64,000 nucleotides of DNA from Burkholderia cepacia (GTDB lineage: Bacteria > Pseudomonadota > Gammaproteobacteria > Burkholderiales > Burkholderiaceae), in assembly GCF_001718835.1 (NCBI RefSeq), contig NZ_CP013444.1, positions 806,001 to 870,000 of the forward strand, in the 5' to 3' direction. Numbering within the stretch: the stretch's first letter is position 1; each line of letters begins with the position of its first letter. Below are positions 42,831 through 51,707 of the stretch, in pieces. Made by a program: the position numbers and the translations under genes. The notes below the pieces were generated by a model. The model was given only the letters and a program-made list of their open reading frames with translations, was not told where the DNA came from and did not search any database.

Positions 42831-43288
42831 AATCGCGCGCTCATGTCCCGCTGCGCCGCCGCATGCAACGCGGCGCGACTGCCGTCGAATTCGCGATGAT
42901 CGCGGCGATCTTCTGCACCGTGCTGATCGGCATCTTCGAATTCGGCCGCGTGCTGTTCTACTGGAACACCGCGAGCGAAGCCGTGCGTCTCGGCGCGCGC
43001 ACCGCGACGGTCTGCGATGCGGACGCGACGGTCATCAAGAAGCGCATCACGTCGCTGATGCCGCTCCTGAAGTCCGCGAACGTGGCGCTCAGCTACGCGC
43101 CGGCGGGCTGCGATTCCGATGCGGCCACCGCGCGGAGCACCTGCGAGTTCGTCACGGTGAGCGTGACGAACATCACCGTCACCACTCTGATTCCGTTCGT
43201 GAACGTCTCGGTCAGGATGCCGGCGTTCGCGACGACGCTGCCGCGCGAAAGCCTTGCGTCTTCGACGGGCGGAACGGTCTGCAATTAA
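42827..43288 (+). CDS. tadF: TadE/TadF-family pseudopilin
   Basis: A 153-residue second TadE-like protein. The N-terminus is RRMQRGATAVEFAMIAAIFCTVLIGIFEFGRVLFYWNTASEAVRLGART, with the G/ATAVEF prepilin site. The C-terminal domain has paired Cys residues (CDSD...CEF and TVCN). Coupled translation with tadE (ATGA overlap) fits a heteromeric minor pilin pair. The tadF label rests on gene order only. Confidence 0.85.
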   Translation: MKSRAHVPLRRRMQRGATAVEFAMIAAIFCTVLIGIFEFGRVLFYWNTASEAVRLGARTATVCDADATVIKKRITSLMPLLKSANVALSYAPAGCDSDAATARSTCEFVTVSVTNITVTTLIPFVNVSVRMPAFATTLPRESLASSTGGTVCN

Positions 43289-43310
43289 CCGAACTGGCGA
43301 GGGGAACAAC

Positions 43311-44519
43311 ATGATCAACATCCTCGTAGCTTCCGACGATACCGCGCGGCTCACGCAGATCGCGCGCCTCGTGGCCGACTGCGGACGTTATCGCGCCACG
43401 CGCGCGACCGGCCGCCCGTCGCAGATCGAACATCGCACCGACGGGCTCGACGCGTTCGACATCCTGCTGGTCGACGGCACGTCGCTCGACGCGGCCGAGC
43501 TGGCCGCGATCGAACGGATGTGCCGGCTGCACATGGGCCTGACCTGCATTCTCGTGACGGCGGACACGTCGCAGCACATGCTGCTCGACGCGATGCGCGC
43601 GGGCGCGCGCGACGTGCTGCAGTGGCCGCTCGAAGTCCATTCGCTCACCGATGCGCTGCAGCGCGCGGCCGCGCAAAGCACGCGGCGCGACACCGACGAT
43701 ACGCGGATCGTGTCGTTCATGTCGTGCAAGGGCGGGGCCGGCACGAGCTTCGCGGCCAGCAACATCGCGTTCGAGATCGCCGAAGGCTTCAAGCGGCGCG
43801 TGCTGCTGATCGACCTGAACCAGCAGTTCGCCGACGCGGCCTTTCTCGTCAGCGACGAAACCCCGCCGTCGACGCTGCCGCAGCTGTGCACGCAGATCGA
43901 GCGGCTCGACAGCGCATTCCTCGACGCGAGCGTCGCGCGGGTCAGCGACACCTTCCACGTGCTCGCGGGCGCAGGCGACCCGGTCAAGGCCGCCGAGATG
44001 CGCGAGGACGCGCTCGAATGGATCCTGGGTGTTGCCGCGCCGCGCTACGACTTCGTGATCTTCGACGTCGGCGTCTGCATCAATCCGCTGTCGATGGTCG
44101 CACTGGATCGCAGCGACCAGATCCAGCTGGTGCTGCAGCCCGCGATGCCGCACGTGCGCGCGGGCCGCCGGCTGCTGGAAATCCTCGTGTCGCTCGGCTA
44201 TCCGCTCGACCGCCTGCGCCTGATCGTGAACCGCAACGCGCGCGCGAGCGAGCGCACGCGGTCCGCGCTCGAGGAAGTGCTCGGCATGCGCGCGACGGAC
44301 GTGATTCCCGACGATCCCGCCACCGTGCTCGAATCGGTCAACCAGGGGCACCCGATTTCGCGCCTCGCGCGCAACTGCACGGTGGCCCGCGCGTTGCAAG
44401 GCTGTGCGAAGCAACTGGTCGACGGGGAGGTGCGCGCGGGGCACGGCGCGCCACGCACTGAACCGCTGATGTCGCGGCTGTTCGGCCGCAGGGCCACGCC
44501 GAAGCTCAAGTCCATGTGA
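43311..44519 (+). CDS. cpaE: TadZ/CpaE localisation ATPase-like protein
   Basis: A 402-residue protein with an atypical receiver domain at the N-terminus (NILVASDDTARLTQIARLVADCGRYRA...DILLVDGTSLDAAELAAIERM) and a MinD/ParA-like domain from residue 135. The P-loop is SCKGGAGTSFAASNIAFEIA near 138-150. The second lysine of the MinD motif is Thr, as in many TadZ/CpaE proteins, so ATP hydrolysis may be weak. VLLIDLNQQFADAAF and FVIFDVGVCINPLS are the remaining switch regions. It places the Tad machine at a pole or focus. A GAGGGGAACAAC ribosome site precedes the ATG. Confidence 0.9.
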   Translation: MINILVASDDTARLTQIARLVADCGRYRATRATGRPSQIEHRTDGLDAFDILLVDGTSLDAAELAAIERMCRLHMGLTCILVTADTSQHMLLDAMRAGARDVLQWPLEVHSLTDALQRAAAQSTRRDTDDTRIVSFMSCKGGAGTSFAASNIAFEIAEGFKRRVLLIDLNQQFADAAFLVSDETPPSTLPQLCTQIERLDSAFLDASVARVSDTFHVLAGAGDPVKAAEMREDALEWILGVAAPRYDFVIFDVGVCINPLSMVALDRSDQIQLVLQPAMPHVRAGRRLLEILVSLGYPLDRLRLIVNRNARASERTRSALEEVLGMRATDVIPDDPATVLESVNQGHPISRLARNCTVARALQGCAKQLVDGEVRAGHGAPRTEPLMSRLFGRRATPKLKSM

Positions 44520-44539
44520 ATTCATTCGAGGAGTCGACC

Positions 44540-45907
44540 ATGTCACTGCGCGAACAGTTGTCCATGCAACGGCTGCCGCCGGTCGCGGCACGCGCCGACC
44601 ACGGCGGTCCCGGCGGCGCGATGGTGCGCGACGCATACCAGAAGCTGCGCCGCGAAATCCACCTGGCCGTGCTCGAACGCGTCGAGCTCGAGCGCCTGTC
44701 GCGCCTGCCGCAGGAGCAGGTCCGCCACGAGATCTCGATGCTGATCGCGCGCATCCTCGACGAGGAGCGGCTGCCCGCGAACGACATCGAGCGGCGCCAG
44801 CTCGCGATCGACGTGTACGACGAGATGTTCGGCTTCGGCCCGCTCGAGGCGCTGCTGCGCGACCCCGGCATTTCCGACATCCTCGTGAACACGTACCGGC
44901 AGGTCTATGTCGAGCGCGCCGGCCAGCTCGAACTGACCGACGTGACGTTCTACGACGATGCGCACCTGATGAAGGTGATCGAGAAGATCGTGTCGCGCGT
45001 CGGGCGCCGCATCGACGAATCGAGCCCGATGGTCGATGCGCGCCTGCCGGACGGCTCGCGCGTGAACGCGATCATCCCGCCGTCCGCGATCGACGGGCCG
45101 CTGATGTCGATCCGGCGCTTTGCGGTGAACCCGCTGAAGATGGACGACCTCGTGCGCTATCACAGCCTGACGCCGCCGATGGCCGAACTGCTCGACGCGC
45201 TGTCGCGCGCGAAGGTGAACGTGCTGGTGTCGGGCGGCACCGGCAGCGGCAAGACGACGCTGCTCAACATCCTGTCCGGCTACATTCCGCGCAACGAGCG
45301 GATCGTGACGATCGAGGACGCCGCCGAGCTGCAACTGCAGCAGCCGCACGTGCTGCGGCTCGAAACGCGCCCGCCGAACATCGAGGGCAAGGGCGAGATC
45401 ACGCAGCGCACGCTGGTGCGCAACGCGCTGCGGATGCGCCCCGACCGGATCATCCTCGGCGAAGTGCGCGGCGCCGAAGCGCTCGACATGCTCAACGCGA
45501 TGAACACCGGCCACGAAGGCTCGCTCGCGACGATCCACGCGAACACGCCGCGCGACGCGCTGACGCGGCTCGAGAACATGATCAGCATCTCCGGGCTGAC
45601 GCTGCCGCCGAAGACGATGCGCCAGCAGATCGCGTCCGCGATCTCGGTGGTCGTGCAGGCGGCGCGGCTGACGGACGGCAAGCGCAAGATCGTCAGCATC
45701 CAGGAGCTGACCGGGATGGAAGGCGACATCATCAACATGCAGGAGATCTTCACGTTCAAGCGCTCGGGTGTGGATCGCGACGGCTCGGTACGCGGCCACT
45801 TCTGCGCGACCGGCGTGCGGCCGAAGTTCGTCGAGCGGCTGCAGGCATTCGGCATCAACCTGCCGGATTCGCTGTACGACCCGGCGCGCCATTACGAGGC
45901 GAACTGA
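44540..45907 (+). CDS. cpaF: TadA/CpaF secretion ATPase
   Basis: A 455-residue VirB11-like hexameric ATPase powering Flp pilus extension and perhaps retraction. Motifs include GFGPLEALLRDPGISDILVNTYRQVYVERAG, Walker A SGGTGSGKTTLLNILSGYIP near 232, the Asp box RIVTIEDAAELQL, Walker B RIILGEVRGAEALDMLNAMNTGHEGSLATIHAN and the His box. The ATG at 44540 was chosen because CGAGGAG lies 6 bases before it; a GTG at 44516 overlapping the cpaE stop is also in frame. Confidence 0.94.
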   Translation: MSLREQLSMQRLPPVAARADHGGPGGAMVRDAYQKLRREIHLAVLERVELERLSRLPQEQVRHEISMLIARILDEERLPANDIERRQLAIDVYDEMFGFGPLEALLRDPGISDILVNTYRQVYVERAGQLELTDVTFYDDAHLMKVIEKIVSRVGRRIDESSPMVDARLPDGSRVNAIIPPSAIDGPLMSIRRFAVNPLKMDDLVRYHSLTPPMAELLDALSRAKVNVLVSGGTGSGKTTLLNILSGYIPRNERIVTIEDAAELQLQQPHVLRLETRPPNIEGKGEITQRTLVRNALRMRPDRIILGEVRGAEALDMLNAMNTGHEGSLATIHANTPRDALTRLENMISISGLTLPPKTMRQQIASAISVVVQAARLTDGKRKIVSIQELTGMEGDIINMQEIFTFKRSGVDRDGSVRGHFCATGVRPKFVERLQAFGINLPDSLYDPARHYEAN

Positions 45908-45955
45908 CGGCGCGGCCGGCGTGCGCCGGCCGCGTTCCGAAGACGAGGAACGACC

Positions 45956-46933
45956 ATGGATCCGATCTTCTACGCGTTTGTGATTCTCCTGTTCGTCGCG
46001 GTGGTGCTGGCGTTCGAGGGGCTCTACCAGTGGTGGAACGCCCGGCACGGCGTCGCGGCCAAGCGCATCGAGGCGCGCATCCGCTCGATGTCGGCCGGCG
46101 GCAACGTCCAGCAGGAACGGCTGTCGATCCTGAAGAAGCGGATGCTCGACGAATCGAAGCCGTTCGACCGCCTGCTGATGGCGATGCCGCGGGTGCACGC
46201 GCTCGACCTGCTGCTGCAGCAGTCCGGCATGAGCTGGTCGGTCGCGAAGCTGGTCGGCATGAGCCTCGCGCTGCCGCCGCTCGCGCTGGCGGCGCTCAGC
46301 TTCACGACGCTGCCGTTCCCAGTGGCGGTGCTGGCCGCGCTGCCGACCGGCGTGCTGCCGCTGCTGTTCGTGATGCGCAACCGCGGGCGCCGGATGCGCA
46401 AGCTCGAGCGGCAGTTGCCGGACATCTGCGACATGATCGCGCGCGCGCTGCGGTCCGGTCACTCGTTCACGAGCACGCTCGGGATGGTCGGCGACGAGTT
46501 TCCCGACCCGATGGGCGGCGAGTTCCGGGTCACGTTCGACGAGGTCAACTACGGCGTGTCGCTGCACGACGCGCTGATGAACCTCGCCACGCGCGTGCCG
46601 GTGCAGGACCTGCGTTACTTCGTGATCGCGGTGCTGATCCAGCGCGAGACGGGCGGCAACCTGGCCGAGCTGCTCGACAGCATCGCCGCGCTGATCCGCG
46701 AGCGCTTCAAGCTGTTCGACAAGGTGCGCGTGCTGTCCGCGGAAGGGCGGCTGTCGGCATGGATTCTCGGGCTGCTGCCGTTCGCCGCCGCCGGCGCGAT
46801 GATGCTGCTGAACCGCGAATTCCTGTCGGTGCTCTGGGAAGATCCGGCCGGGATCAAGCTGGTCGTCTCCACGCTGGTGTCGATGGCGTTCGGCGTGCTG
46901 TGGATGCGCCGAATCATCCGGATCCGTGTCTGA
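45956..46933 (+). CDS. tadB: TadB inner-membrane platform protein
   Basis: A 325-residue GspF-like platform protein. One N-terminal helix (FYAFVILLFVAVVLAFEGLYQWW), two middle helices (LVGMSLALPPLALAALSFTTLPFPVAVLAALPTGVLPLLFVM), then the T2SSF cytoplasmic domain (LERQLPDICDMIARALRSGHSFTSTLGMVGDEFPDPMGGEFR...RETGGNLAELLDSIAALIRERFKLF) and two C-terminal helices. It pairs with TadC to form the motor platform. ACGAGGAACGACC precedes the ATG. Confidence 0.93.
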   Translation: MDPIFYAFVILLFVAVVLAFEGLYQWWNARHGVAAKRIEARIRSMSAGGNVQQERLSILKKRMLDESKPFDRLLMAMPRVHALDLLLQQSGMSWSVAKLVGMSLALPPLALAALSFTTLPFPVAVLAALPTGVLPLLFVMRNRGRRMRKLERQLPDICDMIARALRSGHSFTSTLGMVGDEFPDPMGGEFRVTFDEVNYGVSLHDALMNLATRVPVQDLRYFVIAVLIQRETGGNLAELLDSIAALIRERFKLFDKVRVLSAEGRLSAWILGLLPFAAAGAMMLLNREFLSVLWEDPAGIKLVVSTLVSMAFGVLWMRRIIRIRV

Positions 46934-46987
46934 CGCGCGGCGCGCGCAACGTGGCCGGATGCTTCACGCTCTGATCGAGGAGTTGTC

Positions 46988-47962
46988 ATGCAAAACCTGA
47001 ACCTGATGCAAATCCTGATGCTCGGCGGGCTGTTCGCGGCGGTGTTCGCGGGCGCGCTGGTGGCGCTGCTCGTGTTCGTGCCGCGCAACATGCAGCGCCG
47101 CGTGCAGCAGGCGGGCGGCAGCGCCGTGACGCTCGGCGACGGCAGCTCGACGGGCGGCGGCGCGTCCGAATGGATCGCGAAGTTCGCCGAAATGTCGAAG
47201 CCGATCTCGAGGCTGTCGGTGCCGAAGCAGGGCTGGGAGAATTCGCCGCTGCGCATCCGGCTCATGAATGCCGGCTGGCGCACGCCGAACGCCGCGAGCG
47301 TGTACTTCGGCGCGAAGACGCTGCTCGCGATCGCGCTGCCGGCCATGCTGCTGCCGGCGCTGATCACCACCAGGCTCGCGGAGAGCCGCTACACGCTGTC
47401 AATGATCCTCGTGCTGTTCGGCGCGATCGGCTATTACCTGCCGAACGTCGTGCTGGCGCGCAGGATCGCGTCGCGCCAGCGCGCGATCTTCGAGGATTTC
47501 CCGGATGCGCTCGACCTGCTGACGGTGTGCGTCGAAGCGGGGCTCGGGCTCGACGCGGCGCTGATGAAGGTGAGCGAGGAGCTGCGGTTCAGCAGCGAGG
47601 TGGTCGCGAGCGAACTCGACCTGCTGCTGCTCGAGATGCGCTCCGGCTTCACGAAGGAGACGGCGCTGCGCAATCTCGCGCTGCGTACCGGCGTGGAGGA
47701 CATCGAGGCGTTCTGCGCGATGCTGATCCAGGCCGACCGGTTCGGCACGAGCATCAGCGAATCGCTGCGCGTGCTGTCCGACATGCTGCGCACGCGGCGC
47801 CGGATGCGCGCGGAGGAGCGGGCCGCGAAGATCGCGCTGAAGCTGCTGTTTCCGCTGATCTTCTGCATCTTCCCCGCGCTGATGGTGGTGCTGCTCGGGC
47901 CGGCGTTCATCCACATCTACCGGATCCTGCTGCCGACCTTTGCGTCGATGAACGGCGGCTGA
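46988..47962 (+). CDS. tadC: TadC inner-membrane platform protein
   Basis: A 324-residue GspF-like protein, paralogous to TadB. It has an N-terminal helix (ILMLGGLFAAVFAGALVALLVFVP), middle helices (LAIALPAMLLPALITT and MILVLFGAIGYYLPNVVLA), the T2SSF domain (FPDALDLLTVCVEAGLGLDAALMKVSEELRFSSEVVASELDLLLLEMRSG...LIQADRFGTSISESLRVL) and a C-terminal helix (LIFCIFPALMVVLLGPAFIHIYRI). A CGAGGAGTTGTC ribosome site precedes the ATG. It is the last gene of the Tad operon, with an intrinsic terminator 49 bp later. Confidence 0.93.
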   Translation: MQNLNLMQILMLGGLFAAVFAGALVALLVFVPRNMQRRVQQAGGSAVTLGDGSSTGGGASEWIAKFAEMSKPISRLSVPKQGWENSPLRIRLMNAGWRTPNAASVYFGAKTLLAIALPAMLLPALITTRLAESRYTLSMILVLFGAIGYYLPNVVLARRIASRQRAIFEDFPDALDLLTVCVEAGLGLDAALMKVSEELRFSSEVVASELDLLLLEMRSGFTKETALRNLALRTGVEDIEAFCAMLIQADRFGTSISESLRVLSDMLRTRRRMRAEERAAKIALKLLFPLIFCIFPALMVVLLGPAFIHIYRILLPTFASMNGG

Positions 47963-48010
47963 GAATTCCGGACGACGGGCGCCGCCGGATCACGGCGGCG
48001 GGGAGGGGAG

Positions 48011-48039
48011 GCGGCCGGCTTGTCCGGCCGCGTCTTTTT
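48011..48039 (+). terminator. Rho-independent terminator of the Tad operon
   Basis: GCGGCCGG (48011-48018) pairs with CCGGCCGC (48024-48031) over a CTTGT loop, followed by GTCTTTTT. The 8-bp GC stem and T-run are textbook. It also separates the operon from the convergent binding-protein gene 14 bp further on. Confidence 0.9.
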
Positions 48040-48052
48040 GGGGCGCGCCGCG

Positions 48053-48835
48053 TCAGCCGCCGTAGATGTCGAAGTCGAAGTACTTCGACGCGAGCCGCTT
48101 GTAGGTGCCGTCCTTGACCATGTCGAGGATTGCGCCGTCGATCTTCGCCTTCAGGTCGGTGTCTTCCTTGCGCAGCCCGATGCCGGCGCCGATGCCGAGC
48201 ACCTTCTCGTCGACGAGCTCCGGGCCGACGAACGCGTAGTTCGCGCCGCGCGACGATTTCAGGAACCCGATCGCGGCCTGCACCTCATCCTGCAGCGCCG
48301 CGTCGAGGCGGCCCGAGGTCAGGTCGGCGTATACGCCGTCCTGGTTCTGGTACGACACGACGTTCGCGCCTTGCTTGCCCCAGTACGCCTTTGCGTACGT
48401 TTCCTGCGTCGTGCCCTGCTCGACGCCGATCGATTTGCCTTTCAGCGATTCGGCCGTCGGCAGCAGCGGCGAGCCCTTCTTCACGACGAGCCGCGTCGGC
48501 TGGTTGTAGATCTTCGTCGTGAAGCCGATCTGCTGCGCACGCTGCGGCGTGATCGACATCGACGACAGCACCGCGTCGAACTTCTTCGCCTTCAGCGCCG
48601 GAATCATCCCGTCGAAATCGTTCTCGAGCCACACGCACTTCGCCTTCAGGCGTGCGCAGATCTCGTTGCCGAGGTCGATGTCGAAGCCGACGAGCTTGCC
48701 GTCGGGCGCCTTCGACTCGAACGGCGCGTAGCTGGCGTCGGTGCCGAAGCGGATGGTGGTCCAGTCCTTCGCGGCGGCGGGGCCTGCGGATACCGCGAGC
48801 AGGGCGATCGAAACAGCGGCAATCAGTCTCTTCAT
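48053..48835 (-). CDS. Periplasmic cationic amino-acid binding protein (ArgT/HisJ-like)
   Basis: A 260-residue solute-binding protein of family 3. A cleavable signal (MKRLIAAVSIALLAVSAGPAAA) is followed by the SBP_bac_3 fold: IRFGTDASYAPFESKAPDGKLVGFDIDLGNEICARL, DAVLSSMSITPQRAQQIGFT, GKSIGVEQGTTQETYAKAYW and DGTYKRLASKYFDFDIYG. The ligand loop pattern fits lysine/arginine/ornithine or histidine. No permease or ATPase gene is adjacent, so it must join a transporter encoded elsewhere. AAGGAACGCACC precedes the ATG. Confidence 0.92.
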   Translation of the reverse strand: MKRLIAAVSIALLAVSAGPAAAKDWTTIRFGTDASYAPFESKAPDGKLVGFDIDLGNEICARLKAKCVWLENDFDGMIPALKAKKFDAVLSSMSITPQRAQQIGFTTKIYNQPTRLVVKKGSPLLPTAESLKGKSIGVEQGTTQETYAKAYWGKQGANVVSYQNQDGVYADLTSGRLDAALQDEVQAAIGFLKSSRGANYAFVGPELVDEKVLGIGAGIGLRKEDTDLKAKIDGAILDMVKDGTYKRLASKYFDFDIYGG

Positions 48836-48910
48836 GGTGCGTTCCTTGGCGTGGTCTGTCCGGTTCCGGCGCGGACGGGAGACATCCGCGCTGTCCCGTG
48901 CCGCTATTAG

Positions 48911-48942
48911 CGCAGAAAATAAAATATGAGTCCAGAATGGAC
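48911..48942 (-). promoter_or_regulatory. Promoter of the binding-protein gene with overlapping palindrome
   Basis: On the lower strand TTGTCC and TATTTT are 17 bp apart and form a plausible -35/-10 pair. The -35 overlaps GTCCA-GAA-TGGAC (48930-48942), a perfect 5-bp inverted repeat. A repressor bound there would block the gene. Confidence 0.45.
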
Positions 48943-49012
48943 AAAAAATATCGATTCGGCGCACGCAAGCGTCGAATGCCGGGTGCCGACCCTTGCAAAA
49001 ATACGAAAATGG

Positions 49013-49046
49013 ACTAATCTTGTTAGTAAATTCGTTTCGAGACTAA
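49013..49046 (+). promoter_or_regulatory. Candidate toxin-antitoxin operator with three ACTAA boxes
   Basis: ACTAA (49013-49017), its reverse complement TTAGT (49023-49027) and ACTAA again (49042-49046) lie just before the antitoxin ATG at 49052. The first two form an inverted repeat with a TCTTG centre. Autoregulation by the antitoxin, normal for this family, would explain them. Confidence 0.45.
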
Positions 49047-49051
49047 CGATC

Positions 49052-49471
49052 ATGTCCCGGCCCGCTCACGTTCCGCATCCCGTCCCGCCGCAGGCCTCGG
49101 TCGCACAGATGTCGGCGGCCGGCCTGCGTGCGTTTTTCAACATCGCGCGCGACTGGGAACTGACGATCGACGAACAGATCGTGCTGCTCGGGTCGCCCGG
49201 CCGTTCGACGTTCTTCAAGTGGAAGGCCACGCCGGAATCGGCGCGGCTGCCGCGCGATACGCTCGAGCGGCTATCGCTGCTGCTCGGCATCTACAAGGCG
49301 TTGCAGATCCTGCTGCCGCAGCCGGCCGCGGCCGATGCGTGGGTCAAGCGGCCCAACGACGCGGCGCCGTTCGGCGGCAAGCGCGCACTCGACCGGATGC
49401 TCGCCGGCAACGTCGGCGATCTGGTCGCCGTCCGGCAATATCTCGACGCGATGCGAGGTGGCTGGGCGTGA
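49052..49471 (+). CDS. Xre/MbcA/ParS-type antitoxin (DUF2384)
   Basis: A 139-residue antitoxin. The N-terminal Xre-like helix-turn-helix part is ASVAQMSAAGLRAFFNIARDWELTIDEQIVLLGSPGRSTFFKWKA. The C-terminal toxin-binding domain reads DTLERLSLLLGIYKALQILLP...WVKRPNDAAPFGGKRALDRMLAGNVGDLVAVRQYLDAMRGGW. It neutralises the RES toxin encoded next by covering its active site and represses the pair. Its stop overlaps the toxin start as GTGA. Confidence 0.92.
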   Translation: MSRPAHVPHPVPPQASVAQMSAAGLRAFFNIARDWELTIDEQIVLLGSPGRSTFFKWKATPESARLPRDTLERLSLLLGIYKALQILLPQPAAADAWVKRPNDAAPFGGKRALDRMLAGNVGDLVAVRQYLDAMRGGWA

Positions 49472-50169
49472 ACACTCCCGACGCGTTGATGAACTGGCCG
49501 ACGACGGCCCTCGACTGGGCGCCTGCCTATCGTGTGATCCCCACCCGTTTCCCGGCGATCAACCTGTTCGACCGCGTGGCGTCGGCGGACGATTTCGACG
49601 CGCTTTACGCACTCGAATCGCTGACCAACGACCGCATTCGCAACGAAGTCGGCACGCTCGACCTCGTCCCGCCCGCCGAACGTCGCTACGGGCAGGGCTG
49701 GGGGCCGATCATGGCCGCGTTCACGCACCTGAATCCGCAGGGCAGCCGTTTTTCCGACGGCAGCTACGGCGTGTTCTACTGCGCGCGCTCGCGCGATACG
49801 GCGATCGCCGAAACGCGTTATCACAGCGCGCTGTTCCTGGCGGCGACGAAGGAGCCGCCGATGCGCCAGCAGATGCGGCTCTATACGGTGATCGCGCAAG
49901 GCGACGTGGCCGACGTGCGCATGTGGCCGGCACGCGATCCGGCGTTGCTGCACCCGCTCGATTACAGCGCCGGGCAGGCGCTCGGTCGCGCGGTGCGCAA
50001 TGCCGGCGGTGCGGGGATCGTCTATCCGTCGGTGCGCGACCCGCGCGGCGAGTGCCTGGCGGCGTTCCGCACCGCGCTGCTGCGCGATTGCCATCACGCG
50101 GCATACCTCGAATACAACTGGAACGGCTCGGCCGTCGATGCGGTGTTCGAACTGAACCAGGTCGGGTAG
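49468..50169 (+). CDS. RES-domain toxin (NAD+ phosphorylase type)
   Basis: A 233-residue RES-domain protein. The conserved residues Arg, Glu and Ser are visible in APAYRVIPTRFPAIN, YCARSRDTAIAETRYHSALFL and GAGIVYPSVRDPRGECLAAF. RES toxins such as MbcT destroy NAD+ by phosphorolysis and halt growth. The GTG start at 49468 overlaps the antitoxin stop; an ATG eight codons on (49489) is possible. Coupled translation keeps antitoxin in excess. Confidence 0.92.
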   Translation: MNTPDALMNWPTTALDWAPAYRVIPTRFPAINLFDRVASADDFDALYALESLTNDRIRNEVGTLDLVPPAERRYGQGWGPIMAAFTHLNPQGSRFSDGSYGVFYCARSRDTAIAETRYHSALFLAATKEPPMRQQMRLYTVIAQGDVADVRMWPARDPALLHPLDYSAGQALGRAVRNAGGAGIVYPSVRDPRGECLAAFRTALLRDCHHAAYLEYNWNGSAVDAVFELNQVG

Positions 50170-50200
50170 CGCCGGCCGGCAGGGCGGGCGCTGCCGCGCG

Positions 50201-50932
50201 TCACGGCAACGGCCACTGCTCCGCGCGCCTTTCGCGCGCTTGCGCCTGCGTCATCGACCAGGTGCGCCCGGTGCGCGGCTCGGCGAGCGTGAGCCGCCCG
50301 GCCGGTGCGAACGCACCCGTGTCGATGAACCACTGCGCGCCGATCCGCTGCGGCGCGCGCACCGGCGTATGGCCGCTGCACGTGAGCGACAATCCGTGCT
50401 GCAGGCCGGGGTCGGCGAGCCCCTGGACGAGATCGCGGCCCCAGATCAGCCGTTCGCGCACGTCGTGCGAATAGCTGCCCGTGTCGAGATCGGCGTCCGA
50501 GCCGAAGAATTCCGCATGCAGCACGTTGAAGCGCCCGGGGCCGTCGCCGATGACGCGCACCAGCGGCAGCGCGTCGACGCGCGCCGCGTGGGCGTGCAGC
50601 CGTTCCGCCGGCAGGTCGGCGCCCCAGTCGCCGCCGATCCCGCGCCACGCGTCCGGCGACAGCTTGCCGCGCGCCACGAGGCTCAGCACTTCCTCGTGAT
50701 TGCCGCGCACGACGTGGCACCACGGGCGGTCGAGCAGGTCGAGCGTGGTTTCGGAGGCGGGGCCGCGGTCGACGAGGTCGCCGACCGAAAACAGGCGGTC
50801 GCGAGCCGGGTCGAAGCGGATGTCGTGCAACAGCGCGCGCAGCACATCCACGCAGCCGTGCAGGTCGCCGACGACGAAGTCGCGGCCGGCTGTATTCGCG
50901 GGATGGTGGCAGAGGGCAGGGGCGGCAGTCAT
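50201..50932 (-). CDS. Calcineurin-like metallophosphoesterase (PrpA-like protein phosphatase)
   Basis: A 243-residue phosphatase with the PPP-family metal motifs in order: FVVGDLHGCVDVLRALL (GDxHG), FSVGDLVDRGPAS (GDxxDRG), VVRGNHEEVL (GNHE) and the later His residues in NVLHAEFFG and TCSGHTPVRAP. Length and motifs match PrpA/PrpB or bacteriophage-lambda-type Ser/Thr phosphatases, or symmetrical dinucleotide hydrolases; substrate choice is not clear. It converges with the RES gene 31 bp away. Confidence 0.88.
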   Translation of the reverse strand: MTAAPALCHHPANTAGRDFVVGDLHGCVDVLRALLHDIRFDPARDRLFSVGDLVDRGPASETTLDLLDRPWCHVVRGNHEEVLSLVARGKLSPDAWRGIGGDWGADLPAERLHAHAARVDALPLVRVIGDGPGRFNVLHAEFFGSDADLDTGSYSHDVRERLIWGRDLVQGLADPGLQHGLSLTCSGHTPVRAPQRIGAQWFIDTGAFAPAGRLTLAEPRTGRTWSMTQAQARERRAEQWPLP

Positions 50933-51053
50933 CCCATTATCTTAGGCGCTCGCGCCCATCGCCACGTCACGACGGAATGACGATAATCGGGGCGGTACCC
51001 GCCGGAATCCCCGAGACTGACCGGCGCCTTTCATTCGCTTTCGGAAACGCACT

Positions 51054-51707
51054 ATGACCCTTTATCCGCAGGTATTACGCAACCGGCCGCGCATGGTCGC
51101 GGCGTTCGCCGCCGGCGTGCTGTGTGCGCTGCTGCTGCCGCTTCCGCTGCGCCCGACCGTGCGTGCGCTGATCGGCTGGGATTGCGCGATCTGGCTGTAT
51201 CTCGCGCTGATGTGGGTGCGCATGGTCACCGCGCACCACCACAAGGTGCGCGAAATCGCGATCCGCGACGACGAAAACGCGACGACCGTACTCACGGTCA
51301 TCTGCATCGCGACCGTCGCGAGCGTCGCCGCGATCGCGATCGAACTCGCGACCGCCAAGAGCGTCGGCTTCCGCGCGGGGCTCAGCCATTACGCGATCAC
51401 GGGTGCGACGCTGTTCGGCGCGTGGTTCCTGATTCCGACGATCTTCACGCTGCACTACGCGCGGCTCTACTACGCGTCGCCGGCCAGCGAGCGTGCGCTC
51501 CGCTTCCCGGACACGAAGCTCGAACCCGATTACTGGGATTTCCTGTATTTCGCGTTCACGCTCGCGGTCGCGTCGCAGACGGCCGACGTGTCGCTGGCGA
51601 ACCGCTCGGCGCGGCGCGCGGTGCTCGCGCAGTCGATCCTGTCGTTCTACTTCAACATGGCCGTGCTCGGGCTGTCGATCAACGTGGCAGCCGGCCTGCT
51701 GAGCTGA
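51054..51707 (+). CDS. DUF1345 membrane protein
   Basis: A 217-residue protein of the DUF1345 family with about five helices (RMVAAFAAGVLCALLLPL, GWDCAIWLYLALMWVRMV, TVLTVICIATVASVAAIAIEL, TLFGAWFLIPTIFTLHYARLYY, LSFYFNMAVLGLSINVAAGLL). The family signature is present: EPDYWDFLYFAFTLAVASQTADVSL. Function is unknown; a channel-like role has been guessed from the fold class. It stands alone, preceded by 121 bp without a gene. Confidence 0.85.
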   Translation: MTLYPQVLRNRPRMVAAFAAGVLCALLLPLPLRPTVRALIGWDCAIWLYLALMWVRMVTAHHHKVREIAIRDDENATTVLTVICIATVASVAAIAIELATAKSVGFRAGLSHYAITGATLFGAWFLIPTIFTLHYARLYYASPASERALRFPDTKLEPDYWDFLYFAFTLAVASQTADVSLANRSARRAVLAQSILSFYFNMAVLGLSINVAAGLLS

